A stretch of DNA of 10,539 nt from Nanobdellota archaeon (GTDB lineage Archaea > Nanobdellota > Nanobdellia > SCGC-AAA011-G17 > GW2011-AR20): the NCBI GenBank assembly GCA_018819375.1, contig JAHJQH010000072.1, forward strand, positions 1 to 10,539, in the 5' to 3' direction. A program made the position numbers and the translations under genes. Shown here piece after piece: positions 1 through 5,647 of the stretch. How positions within the stretch are numbered: the first letter of the stretch is position 1; every line of letters starts with the position of its first letter. Below the pieces are notes generated by a model. The model was not told the DNA's origin. It saw only the letters and a program-made list of their open reading frames with translations, and searched no databases.

Positions 1-22
1 CCCCCCCTAGATTCTTCTTTAA

Positions 23-280
23 CTAAGGCCCCACATTTACCATTTCTTCCAACCCCTTGATCAAATTTATACCTAAAACATTAGTTATTTCTTTAACAGG
101 CTCTTTATACTGCTTCCTCATCCCAGAGAGGTAAGCATCAACATAACTTGGGATATAATATCTCATCTCATCAGAACGAACCTTGTGTTTTTTCATTATA
201 TCATAAATCTCTTCAACTACCACTCTCACTTCTTTAGAAAGTTCTCCAGAAACATTCTCCCAGGGGGTTTTAGTATTCAT
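23..280 (-). CDS. Small hypothetical helical protein
   Basis: I do not recognise this 85-residue protein. It is charged, mostly predicted helical, with a tyrosine-rich middle (MRYYIPSYVDAYL) and no signal peptide, membrane segment or metal motif. The start is placed at the ATG at 280 rather than the in-frame TTG at 301. A minus-strand TATA-like box (304-313) is centred about 28 bases upstream of 280, the spacing seen for leaderless genes across this window. The stop is TAG at 23-25. It is divergent from the unknown gene at 413, the two promoters lying about 70 bases apart, so shared regulation is possible but unproven. Base composition matches the neighbourhood. Reality of the gene is likely; function unknown. 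Confidence 0.6.
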   Translation of the reverse strand: MNTKTPWENVSGELSKEVRVVVEEIYDIMKKHKVRSDEMRYYIPSYVDAYLSGMRKQYKEPVKEITNVLGINLIKGLEEMVNVGP

Positions 281-303
281 TCTCAATAAATTAATAATCA
301 AAA

Positions 304-313
304 ACTATAAAAA
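304..313 (-). promoter_or_regulatory. TATA box for the 85-residue gene
   Basis: On the minus strand this reads TTTTTATAGT, centred about 28 bases before the ATG at 280, as expected of an archaeal promoter making a leaderless mRNA. It favours the ATG at 280 over the upstream TTG. Confidence 0.5.
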
Positions 314-382
314 CCCATCGAAAATCTCCCAATCCCCCTCGTAAACCAATAAATCTGCTTAAAACCCCTAATCAATGATTAA

Positions 383-392
383 TTTTAAATAT
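383..392 (+). promoter_or_regulatory. TATA box for the 110-residue gene
   Basis: TTTTAAATAT is centred about 26 bases upstream of the ATG at 413. There is no Shine-Dalgarno between them, so the transcript is expected to begin at or next to the start codon. Confidence 0.6.
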
Positions 393-412
393 CTTTTCTT
401 ATTCTTACGACT

Positions 413-745
413 ATGATAAAATTAGAACTAACTTTGGATAACAATAATAAATTACCTAAACTCCTTATTCTGTCTGGAATAAAAGTAATAGCCCATGCAG
501 ACAAAATTAAAAATCAAAAACCCCTCTGGCAAATCCCAAAACCAGAACAGTATATCCTGGGATATTTTGAGAAAAAAAATGGAAAGATTAACACATATAC
601 ATACACCAAAAACCCGACAATAGGCTACCACCCTCTTATCTTCTCCACACCAAACAACTTTTACTTATCTGAAGGAGAAATCACCTTATCCTATAAATCA
701 TTTAGACCAGCGAAAAACCTACAAAAGATTTTAGATGACAACTAA
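413..745 (+). CDS. Hypothetical protein, 110 residues
   Basis: I cannot assign this protein to a family. It is rich in alternating hydrophobic and polar stretches and in N, K and Y, suggesting a mainly beta fold, without cysteine motifs, membrane segments or a signal peptide. The ATG at 413 is supported by a TATA box 26 bases upstream, consistent with leaderless expression. The stop is TAA at 743-745, after which the sequence changes abruptly into a GC-richer repeat-filled island. It is divergent from the small gene ending at 280. It could be a lineage-specific protein; no function is claimed. Confidence 0.6.
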   Translation: MIKLELTLDNNNKLPKLLILSGIKVIAHADKIKNQKPLWQIPKPEQYILGYFEKKNGKINTYTYTKNPTIGYHPLIFSTPNNFYLSEGEITLSYKSFRPAKNLQKILDDN

Positions 746-758
746 TAACACCCTTTCA

Positions 759-900
759 GCAGCCAAAACCTTTGTGAGCACGACGCACCAAGACGAAGTC
801 ACAGGTGGCTAAAGTGTCCACTGATTCCTCTGTAAGCACAAAGCGAACGAAGGTTCCAGTGAACTTGTTCACTGATATTGCAGTGGGAACGAAGGTATGG
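759..900. repeat. GC-richer island with inverted and direct repeats
   Basis: This stretch carries no convincing gene but has dense structure. There is a perfect 8-bp hairpin CAGTGAAC/GTTCACTG (857-864 with 867-874, 2-base loop). CTTTGTG (770-776) can pair with CACAAAG (837-843). A nested hairpin pairs CACC/GGTG (786-789 with 804-807) around GACGAAGTC (792-800). GTTCC (853-857) can pair with GGAAC (886-890). GAACGAAGGT occurs twice (845-854 and 887-896) and CACTGAT twice (819-825 and 870-876). It is visibly more GC-rich than its flanks. It could be a decayed copy of a dispersed intergenic repeat or a structured RNA. I found no C/D-box pair in correct order and no tRNA fold. Confidence 0.5.
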
Positions 901-942
901 TGTGTTAACACCTAAAACTTCTAATCATTGCTCAAACATTAG

Positions 943-950
943 TTTTATAG
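943..950 (+). promoter_or_regulatory. TATA box for the winged-helix gene
   Basis: TTTTATAG lies about 27 bases before the ATG at 974, arguing for a leaderless transcript and against the longer frame beginning with TTG at 878, which runs back into the repeat island. Confidence 0.5.
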
Positions 951-973
951 GTTTAACCATTCTCTCTAATAAA

Positions 974-1366
974 ATGGATTACAAAAACTTCAAAAAAACA
1001 ACACTATGGAAAAATTCAACAGATCAAATAAAAATATTATGGCATATTTATTTTACAGATGCCAAGAAAGAAGGGATTTGTATTGGACAATTAAACCATG
1101 ACTTGTTTAACAAAGGCATAAAGGATTTTATTGATGGTTTTAGCTGTTTGGATAGGTTAGTACTTGGCATGGAATTAGAAAGCTTCACTCAAACAACCAA
1201 TAGTGGATTTACAACAAAATATAAATTATCCAAGCCTGGAAAGAAAAAATTAGAAAAGGCCCTTACGTCATCCGAACTTCCCAATATTAGATACCCCCTT
1301 CCATTAAACAGAGAAGAAATAGAAAAATTCAGGAATCTAATCAAAGGAATATATTCCTCTGAATAA
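974..1366 (+). CDS. Small winged-helix-like protein, unknown role
   Basis: This 130-residue protein looks like a small DNA-binding protein but is not one I can name. Residues 14-50 are helical and would form the core of an HTH. Residues 76-96 have the shape of a wing followed by a helix: TTKYKLSKPGKKKLEKAL is the usual archaeal ending, in which a beta strand 'YKLS' precedes a glycine and a basic helix. The last 20 residues add another helix. The start is set at the ATG at 974 because of the TATA box 27 bases upstream; the frame stays open to a TTG at 878 inside the repeat island. It precedes the recombinase gene in the same direction, but that gene has its own promoter. Assignment rests on motif shape only. 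Confidence 0.6.
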   Translation: MDYKNFKKTTLWKNSTDQIKILWHIYFTDAKKEGICIGQLNHDLFNKGIKDFIDGFSCLDRLVLGMELESFTQTTNSGFTTKYKLSKPGKKKLEKALTSSELPNIRYPLPLNREEIEKFRNLIKGIYSSE

Positions 1367-1392
1367 TCATAGATTTCCCAACCCACCAAAAC

Positions 1393-1422
1393 CTATAAAT
1401 ACACAAAGGTAGTCATAATATA
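1393..1422 (+). promoter_or_regulatory. Candidate TATA boxes for xerA-like gene
   Basis: Two candidates are visible: CTATAAATA (1393-1401) and ATAATATA (1415-1422). The second would start transcription near 1445, leaving a short leader containing GGTGAT (1451-1456), a sequence complementary to the 3' end of archaeal 16S rRNA. Confidence 0.4.
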
Positions 1423-1461
1423 CCTTAAGTCTACCAAAAAACCAAGAAAAGGTGATGAAAA

Positions 1462-2289
1462 ATAGATGAAATCATCAAAAAACTAGGCATAGAACTGAAA
1501 ATAAGGGGTTTTTCTCAAAAAACAATAGATTCTTATACACTTCATACAAGATTGTTCACCCAATTCACAAAAAAGTCACTACAAGACATAATCCTTGATG
1601 ATGTGAAGGAATATCTTGCATATCTAAGGGATAAGGGCCAAAAACCAGCTAGTTTGAATCTCTTCCTATCTTCTATTAAATTTTTGTATAAACATATTCT
1701 AAACAAACCAGAAATAGATTCTATAAAAGGGGTCAAGAAAGAAATTAAAGAACCCTTAGTTTTGAACAAGGATGAAATCTCTATATTATTCAATACTATC
1801 AAAAATCCAAAACACAAACTTCTCTTCCAACTGATGTATTCTTCTGGATTGAGAGTTTCTGAAGTTGTTTCCTTAAAAAAACAAGATATTGATATAGGCC
1901 AAGGAGTAATTAAGGTAAAGCTGGGCAAGGGAAAAAAAGACAGGACAACCAAACTAGCAGATTCCCTGATCCCTAGGATAAAAGACTACCTCTCTGATGC
2001 AGGGGAGAGAACAGAATACCTTTTCCCAGGCAAAAATGGTTCAATCACCACAAAATTAGCTCAAAAAGTGATAAAACAAGCAGCAGAAAAAGCAGGTATT
2101 AAAAAAAGAGTCTTTTGCCATATGCTAAGGGCAAGTTTTGCGACACACCTCCACCAATCCGGGGTAGACAGCAGAACAATACAAGTTCTTCTTGGTCACT
2201 CAGACCTTGCAACAACGCAGAGATACACTAAAGTATCCCTTGAGCAGATAAGGAACATCAAAAGTCCGATTGATGACCTTGAGGTATAG
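1462..2289 (+). CDS. xerA: XerA-type tyrosine recombinase, abnormal start
   Basis: Site-specific tyrosine recombinase of the archaeal Xer/integrase type, expected to cut and rejoin DNA at a dif-like or attachment site. Counting the codon at 1462 as residue 1, an N-terminal SAM-like core-binding domain spans about 1-90 and the catalytic domain follows. The visible catalytic set is R131 (SGLRVSE), K156 (LGKGKKD), H220 and R223 (HMLR), H246 (LLGHSD) and Y255 (TQRYTK), so it looks active. The oddity is the start. Homologous-looking sequence (DEIIKKLGIELKIRGFSQKT) continues upstream of the first in-frame TTG at 1552, yet there is no ATG, GTG or TTG before the in-frame TGA at 1456. Either translation starts at ATA 1462, well spaced from GGTGAT, or one extra A in the run at 1458-1462 shifts the frame: removing one A gives MKIDEII from the ATG at 1455. 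About 275 residues fits the family. No dif-like site was recognised nearby. Confidence 0.85.
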   Translation: MDEIIKKLGIELKIRGFSQKTIDSYTLHTRLFTQFTKKSLQDIILDDVKEYLAYLRDKGQKPASLNLFLSSIKFLYKHILNKPEIDSIKGVKKEIKEPLVLNKDEISILFNTIKNPKHKLLFQLMYSSGLRVSEVVSLKKQDIDIGQGVIKVKLGKGKKDRTTKLADSLIPRIKDYLSDAGERTEYLFPGKNGSITTKLAQKVIKQAAEKAGIKKRVFCHMLRASFATHLHQSGVDSRTIQVLLGHSDLATTQRYTKVSLEQIRNIKSPIDDLEV

Positions 2290-2292
2290 GCA

Positions 2293-2303
2293 GTTTTAAA
2301 TAT
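2293..2303 (+). promoter_or_regulatory. TATA box for the zinc-ribbon gene
   Basis: GTTTTAAATAT, immediately after the recombinase stop codon, is centred about 26 bases before the ATG at 2325, implying an independent leaderless transcript rather than read-through. Confidence 0.6.
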
Positions 2304-2324
2304 TTTTTTACACATCTTATTTAT

Positions 2325-2690
2325 ATGAGAAAAACGACATTTTTCATTACATGCATATTTTTGGTGATATTAACATACCTTGTTCTTAATCAATCTTCAA
2401 TAAAAAACAAGATGATCCTTGCAGTAATTCTTATTACCGCATTAGTTCTCCCTTATGCACTTATTTTATTCAAGAAGAAGAATATATTTGTCCCTCAAGA
2501 AAAAGGTGCATTGAGGTACTCTATGTATTGCAAAAATTGCAATTGGGAATGGATGTCAAATGTTACAGGCATGAGGGCTCCGACACAATGCCCAAATTGT
2601 CGAGAGAAGGAGAATCTGGAAGTTCTTGGGTGGAGAAAGGTAAATCCCAAAACAAGAAAGGGGGAGGGAGATTTAAGAAAATATCTCTAA
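2325..2690 (+). CDS. Two-helix membrane protein with C-terminal zinc ribbon
   Basis: A 121-residue protein of unknown role. Residues 4-21 and 29-50 are strongly hydrophobic and should form a helical hairpin in the membrane. The stretch KKK at 50-52 and the short loop NQSSIKNK between the helices suggest both ends face the cytoplasm. Residues 69-92 contain a zinc ribbon, CxxC (C69, C72) and CxxC (C89, C92), separated by 16 residues, with aromatic residues typical of a rubredoxin-like knuckle. The tail is basic. A membrane-anchored zinc ribbon could bind a protein or nucleic acid at the membrane; no specific family is recognised. The ATG is supported by a TATA box 26 bases upstream. Confidence 0.75.
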   Translation: MRKTTFFITCIFLVILTYLVLNQSSIKNKMILAVILITALVLPYALILFKKKNIFVPQEKGALRYSMYCKNCNWEWMSNVTGMRAPTQCPNCREKENLEVLGWRKVNPKTRKGEGDLRKYL

Positions 2691-2702
2691 GTGTTCCAAT
2701 AA

Positions 2703-2710
2703 GTTTATAT
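2703..2710 (+). promoter_or_regulatory. TATA box for the lysine-rich small gene
   Basis: GTTTATAT (2703-2710, continuing ATATGA) predicts transcription from about 2733. That leaves a leader of roughly 50 bases before the ATG at 2786, unlike most genes here, which look leaderless. Confidence 0.45.
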
Positions 2711-2734
2711 ATGAGTTCTGACACCTTTTCTCGA

Positions 2735-2751
2735 CGAATATCCTTTATTCG
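2735..2751 (+). promoter_or_regulatory. Leader hairpin upstream of the lysine-rich gene
   Basis: CGAATA (2735-2740) and TATTCG (2746-2751) are perfect inverted repeats around a 5-base loop, at the predicted 5' end of the mRNA and about 20 bases before the Shine-Dalgarno. It may stabilise the transcript or be a protein-binding site; it is too far from the ribosome site to sequester it directly. Confidence 0.4.
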
Positions 2752-2770
2752 GATCAAAAAAGTAAAAAAA

Positions 2771-2777
2771 GGAGGTG
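2771..2777 (+). promoter_or_regulatory. Strong Shine-Dalgarno
   Basis: GGAGGTG, ending 8 bases before the ATG at 2786, is nearly a full match to the anti-Shine-Dalgarno of archaeal 16S rRNA. It is the strongest ribosome site in the window and argues that the small ORF it serves is real and highly translated. Confidence 0.75.
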
Positions 2778-2785
2778 TATTATAA

Positions 2786-2953
2786 ATGGCTACCCAAGTA
2801 AAAAAAGGTGAAAAGAGACAAGAAGGATTTCTTTACTATGTTAAAGGCAACAATCTAGAAGTCTTTAAGGTAAAGATGGCTAGAGGCGGAAAAAGAAAGA
2901 AAAAAGCAAAGAAAACAACAAAGAAAAAAGCAAAAAAGAAAAAGGGGAGGTAA
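2786..2953 (+). CDS. Small lysine-rich basic protein, 55 residues
   Basis: This gene is easily missed because of its length. The N-terminal half (residues 12-31, QEGFLYYVKGNNLEVFKVKM) looks like a short beta hairpin. From residue 33 on, the protein is almost entirely K, R, A, G and T (ARGGKRKKK, then KKTTKKKAKKKKGR), like the tails of histone H1 or of bacterial lysine-rich nucleoid proteins. This suggests non-specific binding to DNA or RNA, possibly chromatin packing or a ribosome-associated role; that is inference. Support for the gene is strong: TATA box, leader hairpin, near-perfect Shine-Dalgarno, ATG, and a terminator hairpin overlapping the stop codon. The tail codons are mainly AAA/AAG with GCA. 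I cannot name the family. Confidence 0.8.
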   Translation: MATQVKKGEKRQEGFLYYVKGNNLEVFKVKMARGGKRKKKAKKTTKKKAKKKKGR

Positions 2954-2970
2954 ACCTCCTCATTATTTTT
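2944..2970. terminator. Hairpin terminator, probably bidirectional
   Basis: GGGGAGG (2944-2950) pairs with CCTCCTC (2955-2961), one G-T pair included, around loop TAAA; ATTATTTTT follows on the plus strand. On the minus strand the same hairpin is followed by a T-rich run that encodes the lysine tail in reverse. It sits between convergent genes and overlaps the stop codon of the lysine-rich protein. Confidence 0.6.
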
Positions 2971-3274
2971 AAAATAATTCTTTAAATATCCTCTTAAACA
3001 ACCTCTTGGAAATCTTATACTCCCCTAAACCGCGTTTTGTTAGGTGGTATATTTTCTTCCTGCCTTCTGTTTTAAATTGAACTAATCTCCTGTCCCGTAA
3101 CACTTTTAGGGCGGGATAAATCGTTCCAGGGGTCAGTTTTCCAAACTTTTTTCCACCTATTTCCATAGCAAGAACATCCCCACATAACGCTTTTTTACTT
3201 AGCTTATGGAGAATCTGAAAGCACAAAAACCCCCGAAGATTTAAGTATTTTGGGTATTTTTTATTATCAGTCAT
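2969..3274 (-). CDS. PadR-family transcriptional regulator
   Basis: A 101-residue winged-helix repressor of the PadR family. Residues 12-35 form the first helices (LRGFLCFQILHKLSKKALCG), 47-65 carry the recognition-helix signature LTPGTIYPALKVLRDRRLV, and 66-80 form the wing (FKTEGRKKIYHLTKRG). The C-terminal helix (81-101) would be the dimerisation helix. The length fits the minimal PadR type (s-PadR). PadR proteins usually repress their own gene and neighbouring transport or detoxification genes. The divergently placed repeats at 3307-3354 are candidate operators, and the next minus-strand genes upstream encode an EamA transporter and an unknown protein. The ATG at 3274 lies 27 bases from a TATA box, so the mRNA is probably leaderless. 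Confidence 0.85.
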   Translation of the reverse strand: MTDNKKYPKYLNLRGFLCFQILHKLSKKALCGDVLAMEIGGKKFGKLTPGTIYPALKVLRDRRLVQFKTEGRKKIYHLTKRGLGEYKISKRLFKRIFKELF

Positions 3275-3296
3275 AGCTTAAAACTTACAATCGTCA

Positions 3297-3305
3297 CTAT
3301 TTAAA
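3297..3305 (-). promoter_or_regulatory. TATA box for padR-like gene
   Basis: The minus strand reads TTTAAATAG, centred about 27 bases before the ATG at 3274. Confidence 0.6.
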
Positions 3306-3306
3306 C

Positions 3307-3354
3307 CTATTGGTTATACTATTATAGGGATTACTATAATTGGTTATCCAATAG
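3307..3354. promoter_or_regulatory. Repeat cluster, candidate PadR operator
   Basis: Directly upstream of the padR TATA box, ATTGGTTAT occurs twice (3309-3317 and 3339-3347), 30 bp or about three helical turns apart. CTATTGG (3307-3313) and CCAATAG (3348-3354) are an outer inverted repeat. ATTGG/CCAAT (3339-3343, 3348-3352) is a small palindrome, and TACTAT repeats at 3317 and 3333. The arrangement suits dimeric repressor binding and autoregulation, but no protein-DNA evidence is visible here. Confidence 0.4.
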
Positions 3355-3396
3355 ACAGCCCAGTTAAAACACATGATTAAAACTTTTAAGCAAGGC

Positions 3397-3795
3397 TTAG
3401 AACACTTCTTCGCAATCTTTTAGGGAAAAAAGCCTGTTTATGTATCCATCTGCACTCTTATCAACCCTAAATGTTCGAACCTTGTCGTAAAATCTTCTTA
3501 TAAACACCACTAATTTTTTTTCAAATTCCTCAAGATTATCAAGATTTATTATCACGTGCCCGGATAAAATATCATCATCTGCATAATTGGATTCATATTT
3601 CTTTTTTATTTCATCCTTAATAAAATTAACAATATCCACAAGAACATATTCAGCTTGTCCAACAACATAATTCCTGCATACCCTACTAACACCTTCATTA
3701 ATCTTAAAAGTAACCTGTAAGTCATAACTATTCTCATATCGGTTGTATCCTAAGATTTTGGCTTTCTCAAACACAACACTTATTCTTTCAACCAT
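3397..3795 (-). CDS. Hypothetical protein downstream of EamA transporter
   Basis: An unrecognised 132-residue soluble protein of mixed alpha/beta character: strands at 2-33, an amphipathic helix at 46-68 (EYVLVDIVNFIKDEIKKKY), then strand-helix again (HVIINLDNLEEFEKKLVVFIRRF). It has no signal or membrane segment, and its three cysteines (C40, C128 and no paired motif) do not suggest metal binding. Its ATG follows the stop of the EamA gene by one base, with GGTGGTGAT immediately upstream inside the preceding gene acting as a Shine-Dalgarno. The two genes are therefore co-transcribed and probably translationally coupled. A role linked to the transporter is possible, but nothing in the sequence specifies it. 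Confidence 0.65.
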   Translation of the reverse strand: MVERISVVFEKAKILGYNRYENSYDLQVTFKINEGVSRVCRNYVVGQAEYVLVDIVNFIKDEIKKKYESNYADDDILSGHVIINLDNLEEFEKKLVVFIRRFYDKVRTFRVDKSADGYINRLFSLKDCEEVF

Positions 3796-3796
3796 C

Positions 3797-4666
3797 TTAA
3801 ATCACCACCAAGAGAGCACCACAAATCATTATTACAGCAGATACTAACTTTCTCAAAATATTTTTTTCGTGGAAATATTCTCTGCCTAATAATATCACCC
3901 CTAACACAGACAATCTCTCTATTGAACTAACCAGGGGCGCGTGAGCCATACTCATTGCTTGATAATAAAGCAATCCATTTACAATTCCAACAGCACCTAG
4001 GATAATCAGCCAATCTTTTGAATCACCCCACGCTATCTTAATATCTTTAAAGCCCTGGTAAGCAAACACGTTGATTGCAATCAAAACAATAGTCACAAAC
4101 AACTGCTTAAAAAACAAAAGCGTGTAAATATTAACATCTCCCCCTCTTAAAATCAACCGGCTTATGTTTGCAGATAAACCCCACGCCAAAAGAGCCACAA
4201 AAAGATAAAGGAGGGGTTTTGAATGGCTTATATCCCTGAAAGGATTGAATAAATGATGCTTTTTACTTTCTAAAACATACACCCCAATCACAATCATCAC
4301 CATACCAATCCCATTAATCCCGCTTATGGATTCTCCTAAAATCATCACAGAAAACAAGAGAACAAAAACAGGAACCATCCCTCTAAGGGCACTAGCAACA
4401 GATATCTCCATATGTCTGACTGCCTTTGCAAAAAACAAGAAACCTGAAGCACCCAATACCCCCCCCGCAATCATCAGTAACCACAAAGAAAAACTAAAAT
4501 TAAGTTTTATCAATGGAACAAAAACAAGGGTAAAGACAAAGGTTATTAACGCAGAGATGGCAGAAAATTGGGCAGCGTGTTCTTTTAATAATATCTTCTT
4601 CTCAATCAAGGAATACACAGCTAAAAAAAGAGCACCCCCTAATGCATAAACCCACCACATCACCAT
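3797..4666 (-). CDS. EamA/DMT-superfamily transporter
   Basis: A 289-residue integral membrane protein with about ten hydrophobic helices arranged as two EamA repeats, roughly residues 3-133 and 150-289, each with five helices. The conserved repeat endings are visible: FAKAVRHMEISVASALRGMVPVFVLLFSVMILGE in the first repeat is mirrored by YYQAMSMAHAPLVSSIERLSVLGVILLGRE in the second. The family exports or imports small metabolites (amino acids, nucleotide precursors, drugs) across the cytoplasmic membrane; the substrate cannot be read from sequence. Length is typical. The ATG at 4666 lies about 26 bases from a TATA box. It heads a two-gene operon with the unknown protein ending at 3397 and is divergent from tRNA-Lys. 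Confidence 0.88.
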   Translation of the reverse strand: MVMWWVYALGGALFLAVYSLIEKKILLKEHAAQFSAISALITFVFTLVFVPLIKLNFSFSLWLLMIAGGVLGASGFLFFAKAVRHMEISVASALRGMVPVFVLLFSVMILGESISGINGIGMVMIVIGVYVLESKKHHLFNPFRDISHSKPLLYLFVALLAWGLSANISRLILRGGDVNIYTLLFFKQLFVTIVLIAINVFAYQGFKDIKIAWGDSKDWLIILGAVGIVNGLLYYQAMSMAHAPLVSSIERLSVLGVILLGREYFHEKNILRKLVSAVIMICGALLVVI

Positions 4667-4688
4667 GGGTAAGTTGGTTTTTAATTCC

Positions 4689-4696
4689 TATTTAAA
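4689..4696 (-). promoter_or_regulatory. TATA box for EamA operon
   Basis: The minus strand reads TTTAAATA, centred 26-27 bases before the ATG at 4666. Its distance fits a leaderless operon mRNA. The tRNA promoter lies back to back about 30 bp away. Confidence 0.6.
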
Positions 4697-4717
4697 TTTT
4701 TCCCACTTGCAAAGTTT

Positions 4718-4726
4718 TTTAAATAT
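4718..4726 (+). promoter_or_regulatory. TATA box for tRNA-Lys
   Basis: TTTAAATAT is centred 27 bases before the first base of the tRNA, so the primary transcript would begin near the mature 5' end. Confidence 0.6.
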
Positions 4727-4748
4727 GTGACTCACAATAAATCCTAAC

Positions 4749-4823
4749 GGGCCCGTAGCTCAGTCTGGTCAGAGCACCCGGCTCTTAACCGGGTGGCCGC
4801 GGGTTCAACTCCCGTCGGGCCCA
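4749..4823 (+). tRNA. tRNA-Lys (anticodon CTT)
   Basis: A complete cloverleaf of 75 bases. The acceptor stem is GGGCCCG pairing with CGGGCCC, and the discriminator is A. The D-arm begins GTAGCTCAGTCTGGTCAGAGC. The anticodon stem CCCGG/CCGGG encloses loop CTCTTAA, giving anticodon CTT. The T-arm is GCGGGTTCAACTCCCGT-like with the canonical TTCAACT loop. No intron is present and the CCA end is not encoded (CGC follows). The next gene begins 7 bases after the discriminator base with no promoter of its own, so the tRNA is probably the 5' part of a dicistronic transcript. Confidence 0.95.
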
Positions 4824-4830
4824 CGCAACT

Positions 4831-5160
4831 ATGGAAACAATGGAGGATTGGATTAATAGCTTAAAAAGGGAAAGTTGTATAATTCTTGTAGAAGGCAAAA
4901 AAGACAAGAAGAACCTTGCTTCATTTGGTATAAGAAACATAATCACTTTGGAAGGGAAGCCCTTGTTTAAGACAATCGAAGAAATATCAGAAAAAAACAA
5001 GCTCTGTATCATCCTCACAGACCTGGACAAGGAAGGAAAGAAACTCTATCACGCCCTAAAACACAACCTGCAGAAAAAAGGGGTAAAGATAAATGACACT
5101 TACAGGAATTTCCTTTTCAAGAACACAAAATTCACGCAGATTGAAGGGATAAAAGTATAG
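4831..5160 (+). CDS. Toprim-domain protein, UPF0292/RNase M5-like
   Basis: A 109-residue minimal Toprim protein. The Toprim fold is marked by E21 in ILVEGKKD and by D64 and D66 in LTDLDKEGK, the acidic residues that bind Mg2+ in DnaG primase, topoisomerases and RNase M5. The C-terminal part (KINDTYRNFLFKNTKFTQIEGI) matches the ending of the archaeal UPF0292 / small primase-like group (COG1658-type, related to RnmV). The function of the archaeal group is uncertain; RNase M5 matures 5S rRNA in bacteria. The gene follows tRNA-Lys by 7 bases, so its mRNA 5' end may be created by tRNase Z cutting after the tRNA, leaving an almost leaderless message. An alternative start is the ATG at 4840. Confidence 0.8.
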   Translation: METMEDWINSLKRESCIILVEGKKDKKNLASFGIRNIITLEGKPLFKTIEEISEKNKLCIILTDLDKEGKKLYHALKHNLQKKGVKINDTYRNFLFKNTKFTQIEGIKV

Positions 5161-5182
5161 AAAAAATCAGACTTCTTAGCAG

Positions 5183-5626
5183 TCATCTTAAGGGCTCCCT
5201 CCTGATTTTATTCACATCATCAACAGAGATCCAAGCAGACATTACCCCAAATCCCGACTTGTCAATATAAAAAGGTTTTATTTTCTGCGGATTTTTCAAA
5301 AAAATTAGTATGCAGTAATTCTTGTCTTTGAATATCTCAAAATTTTTTCGGGTATCATCCATCCCCAAACCACCAACTTGGTTATATTGATTTAACATTT
5401 CTCTGATTTTCTCGGGAGTTAAATCAGAAAACTGAATTACCTTATCAACTTCTGCTTTGATAGTAATTGGCTCTCCAGAATCCTTAAAATAAACAACTTC
5501 CCCAGACTTAATTCTCCCCCAAGGAGCACATCTCGCTTTATACCATCTTGATTCAATTTTCTTTTGTCTTGACAGAATTTTTTGAGTAAGCCCCAAAGAT
5601 TTTTTCATTATTGCAATATGTTCCAT
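5183..5626 (-). CDS. ASCH (PUA-like) domain protein
   Basis: A 147-residue protein with an ASCH domain, a PUA-like beta-barrel thought to bind RNA or modified nucleotides. The family motif GxKxxExR appears at residues 20-27 as RQKKIESR, with K22, E25 and R27 kept but the leading glycine replaced by arginine. WYKARCAPWGRIKSGEVVYFKDSGEP (28-53) is the typical following strand pair, and the rest (IKAEVDKVIQF, FLKNP, AWISV) completes a small barrel. A role in RNA handling or translation is inferred from the family only. The start at 5626 sits about 28 bases from a TATA box; M7 is an alternative. It converges with the Toprim gene 22 bases away. Confidence 0.7.
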   Translation of the reverse strand: MEHIAIMKKSLGLTQKILSRQKKIESRWYKARCAPWGRIKSGEVVYFKDSGEPITIKAEVDKVIQFSDLTPEKIREMLNQYNQVGGLGMDDTRKNFEIFKDKNYCILIFLKNPQKIKPFYIDKSGFGVMSAWISVDDVNKIRREPLR

Positions 5627-5647
5627 AAGTTAGACTGCCTGTTTGAA

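Noticed and set aside
1..22. Run of seven C at the left edge
   Set aside because: It lies at the window boundary next to the stop of the first gene; nothing more can be concluded from so little sequence.
759..900. C/D-box small RNA or tRNA remnant in the repeat island
   Set aside because: CTGA boxes occur, but no properly placed RTGATGA C box with terminal stem was found, and no cloverleaf can be drawn.
1542..1952. Minus-strand frame of 136 codons opposite the recombinase
   Set aside because: It is the antisense of conserved catalytic-domain sequence, and no promoter is seen.
2528..2785. Second plus-strand frame overlapping the zinc-ribbon gene
   Set aside because: It overlaps the cysteine-motif gene out of frame and runs through the promoter and Shine-Dalgarno of the lysine-rich gene.
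4785..5030. Minus-strand open frame ending in WARRELNPRPPG
   Set aside because: Its C-terminus is the antisense of the T-arm and 3' half of tRNA-Lys and the rest is antisense to the Toprim gene. This peptide ending is a well-known false call opposite tRNAs.
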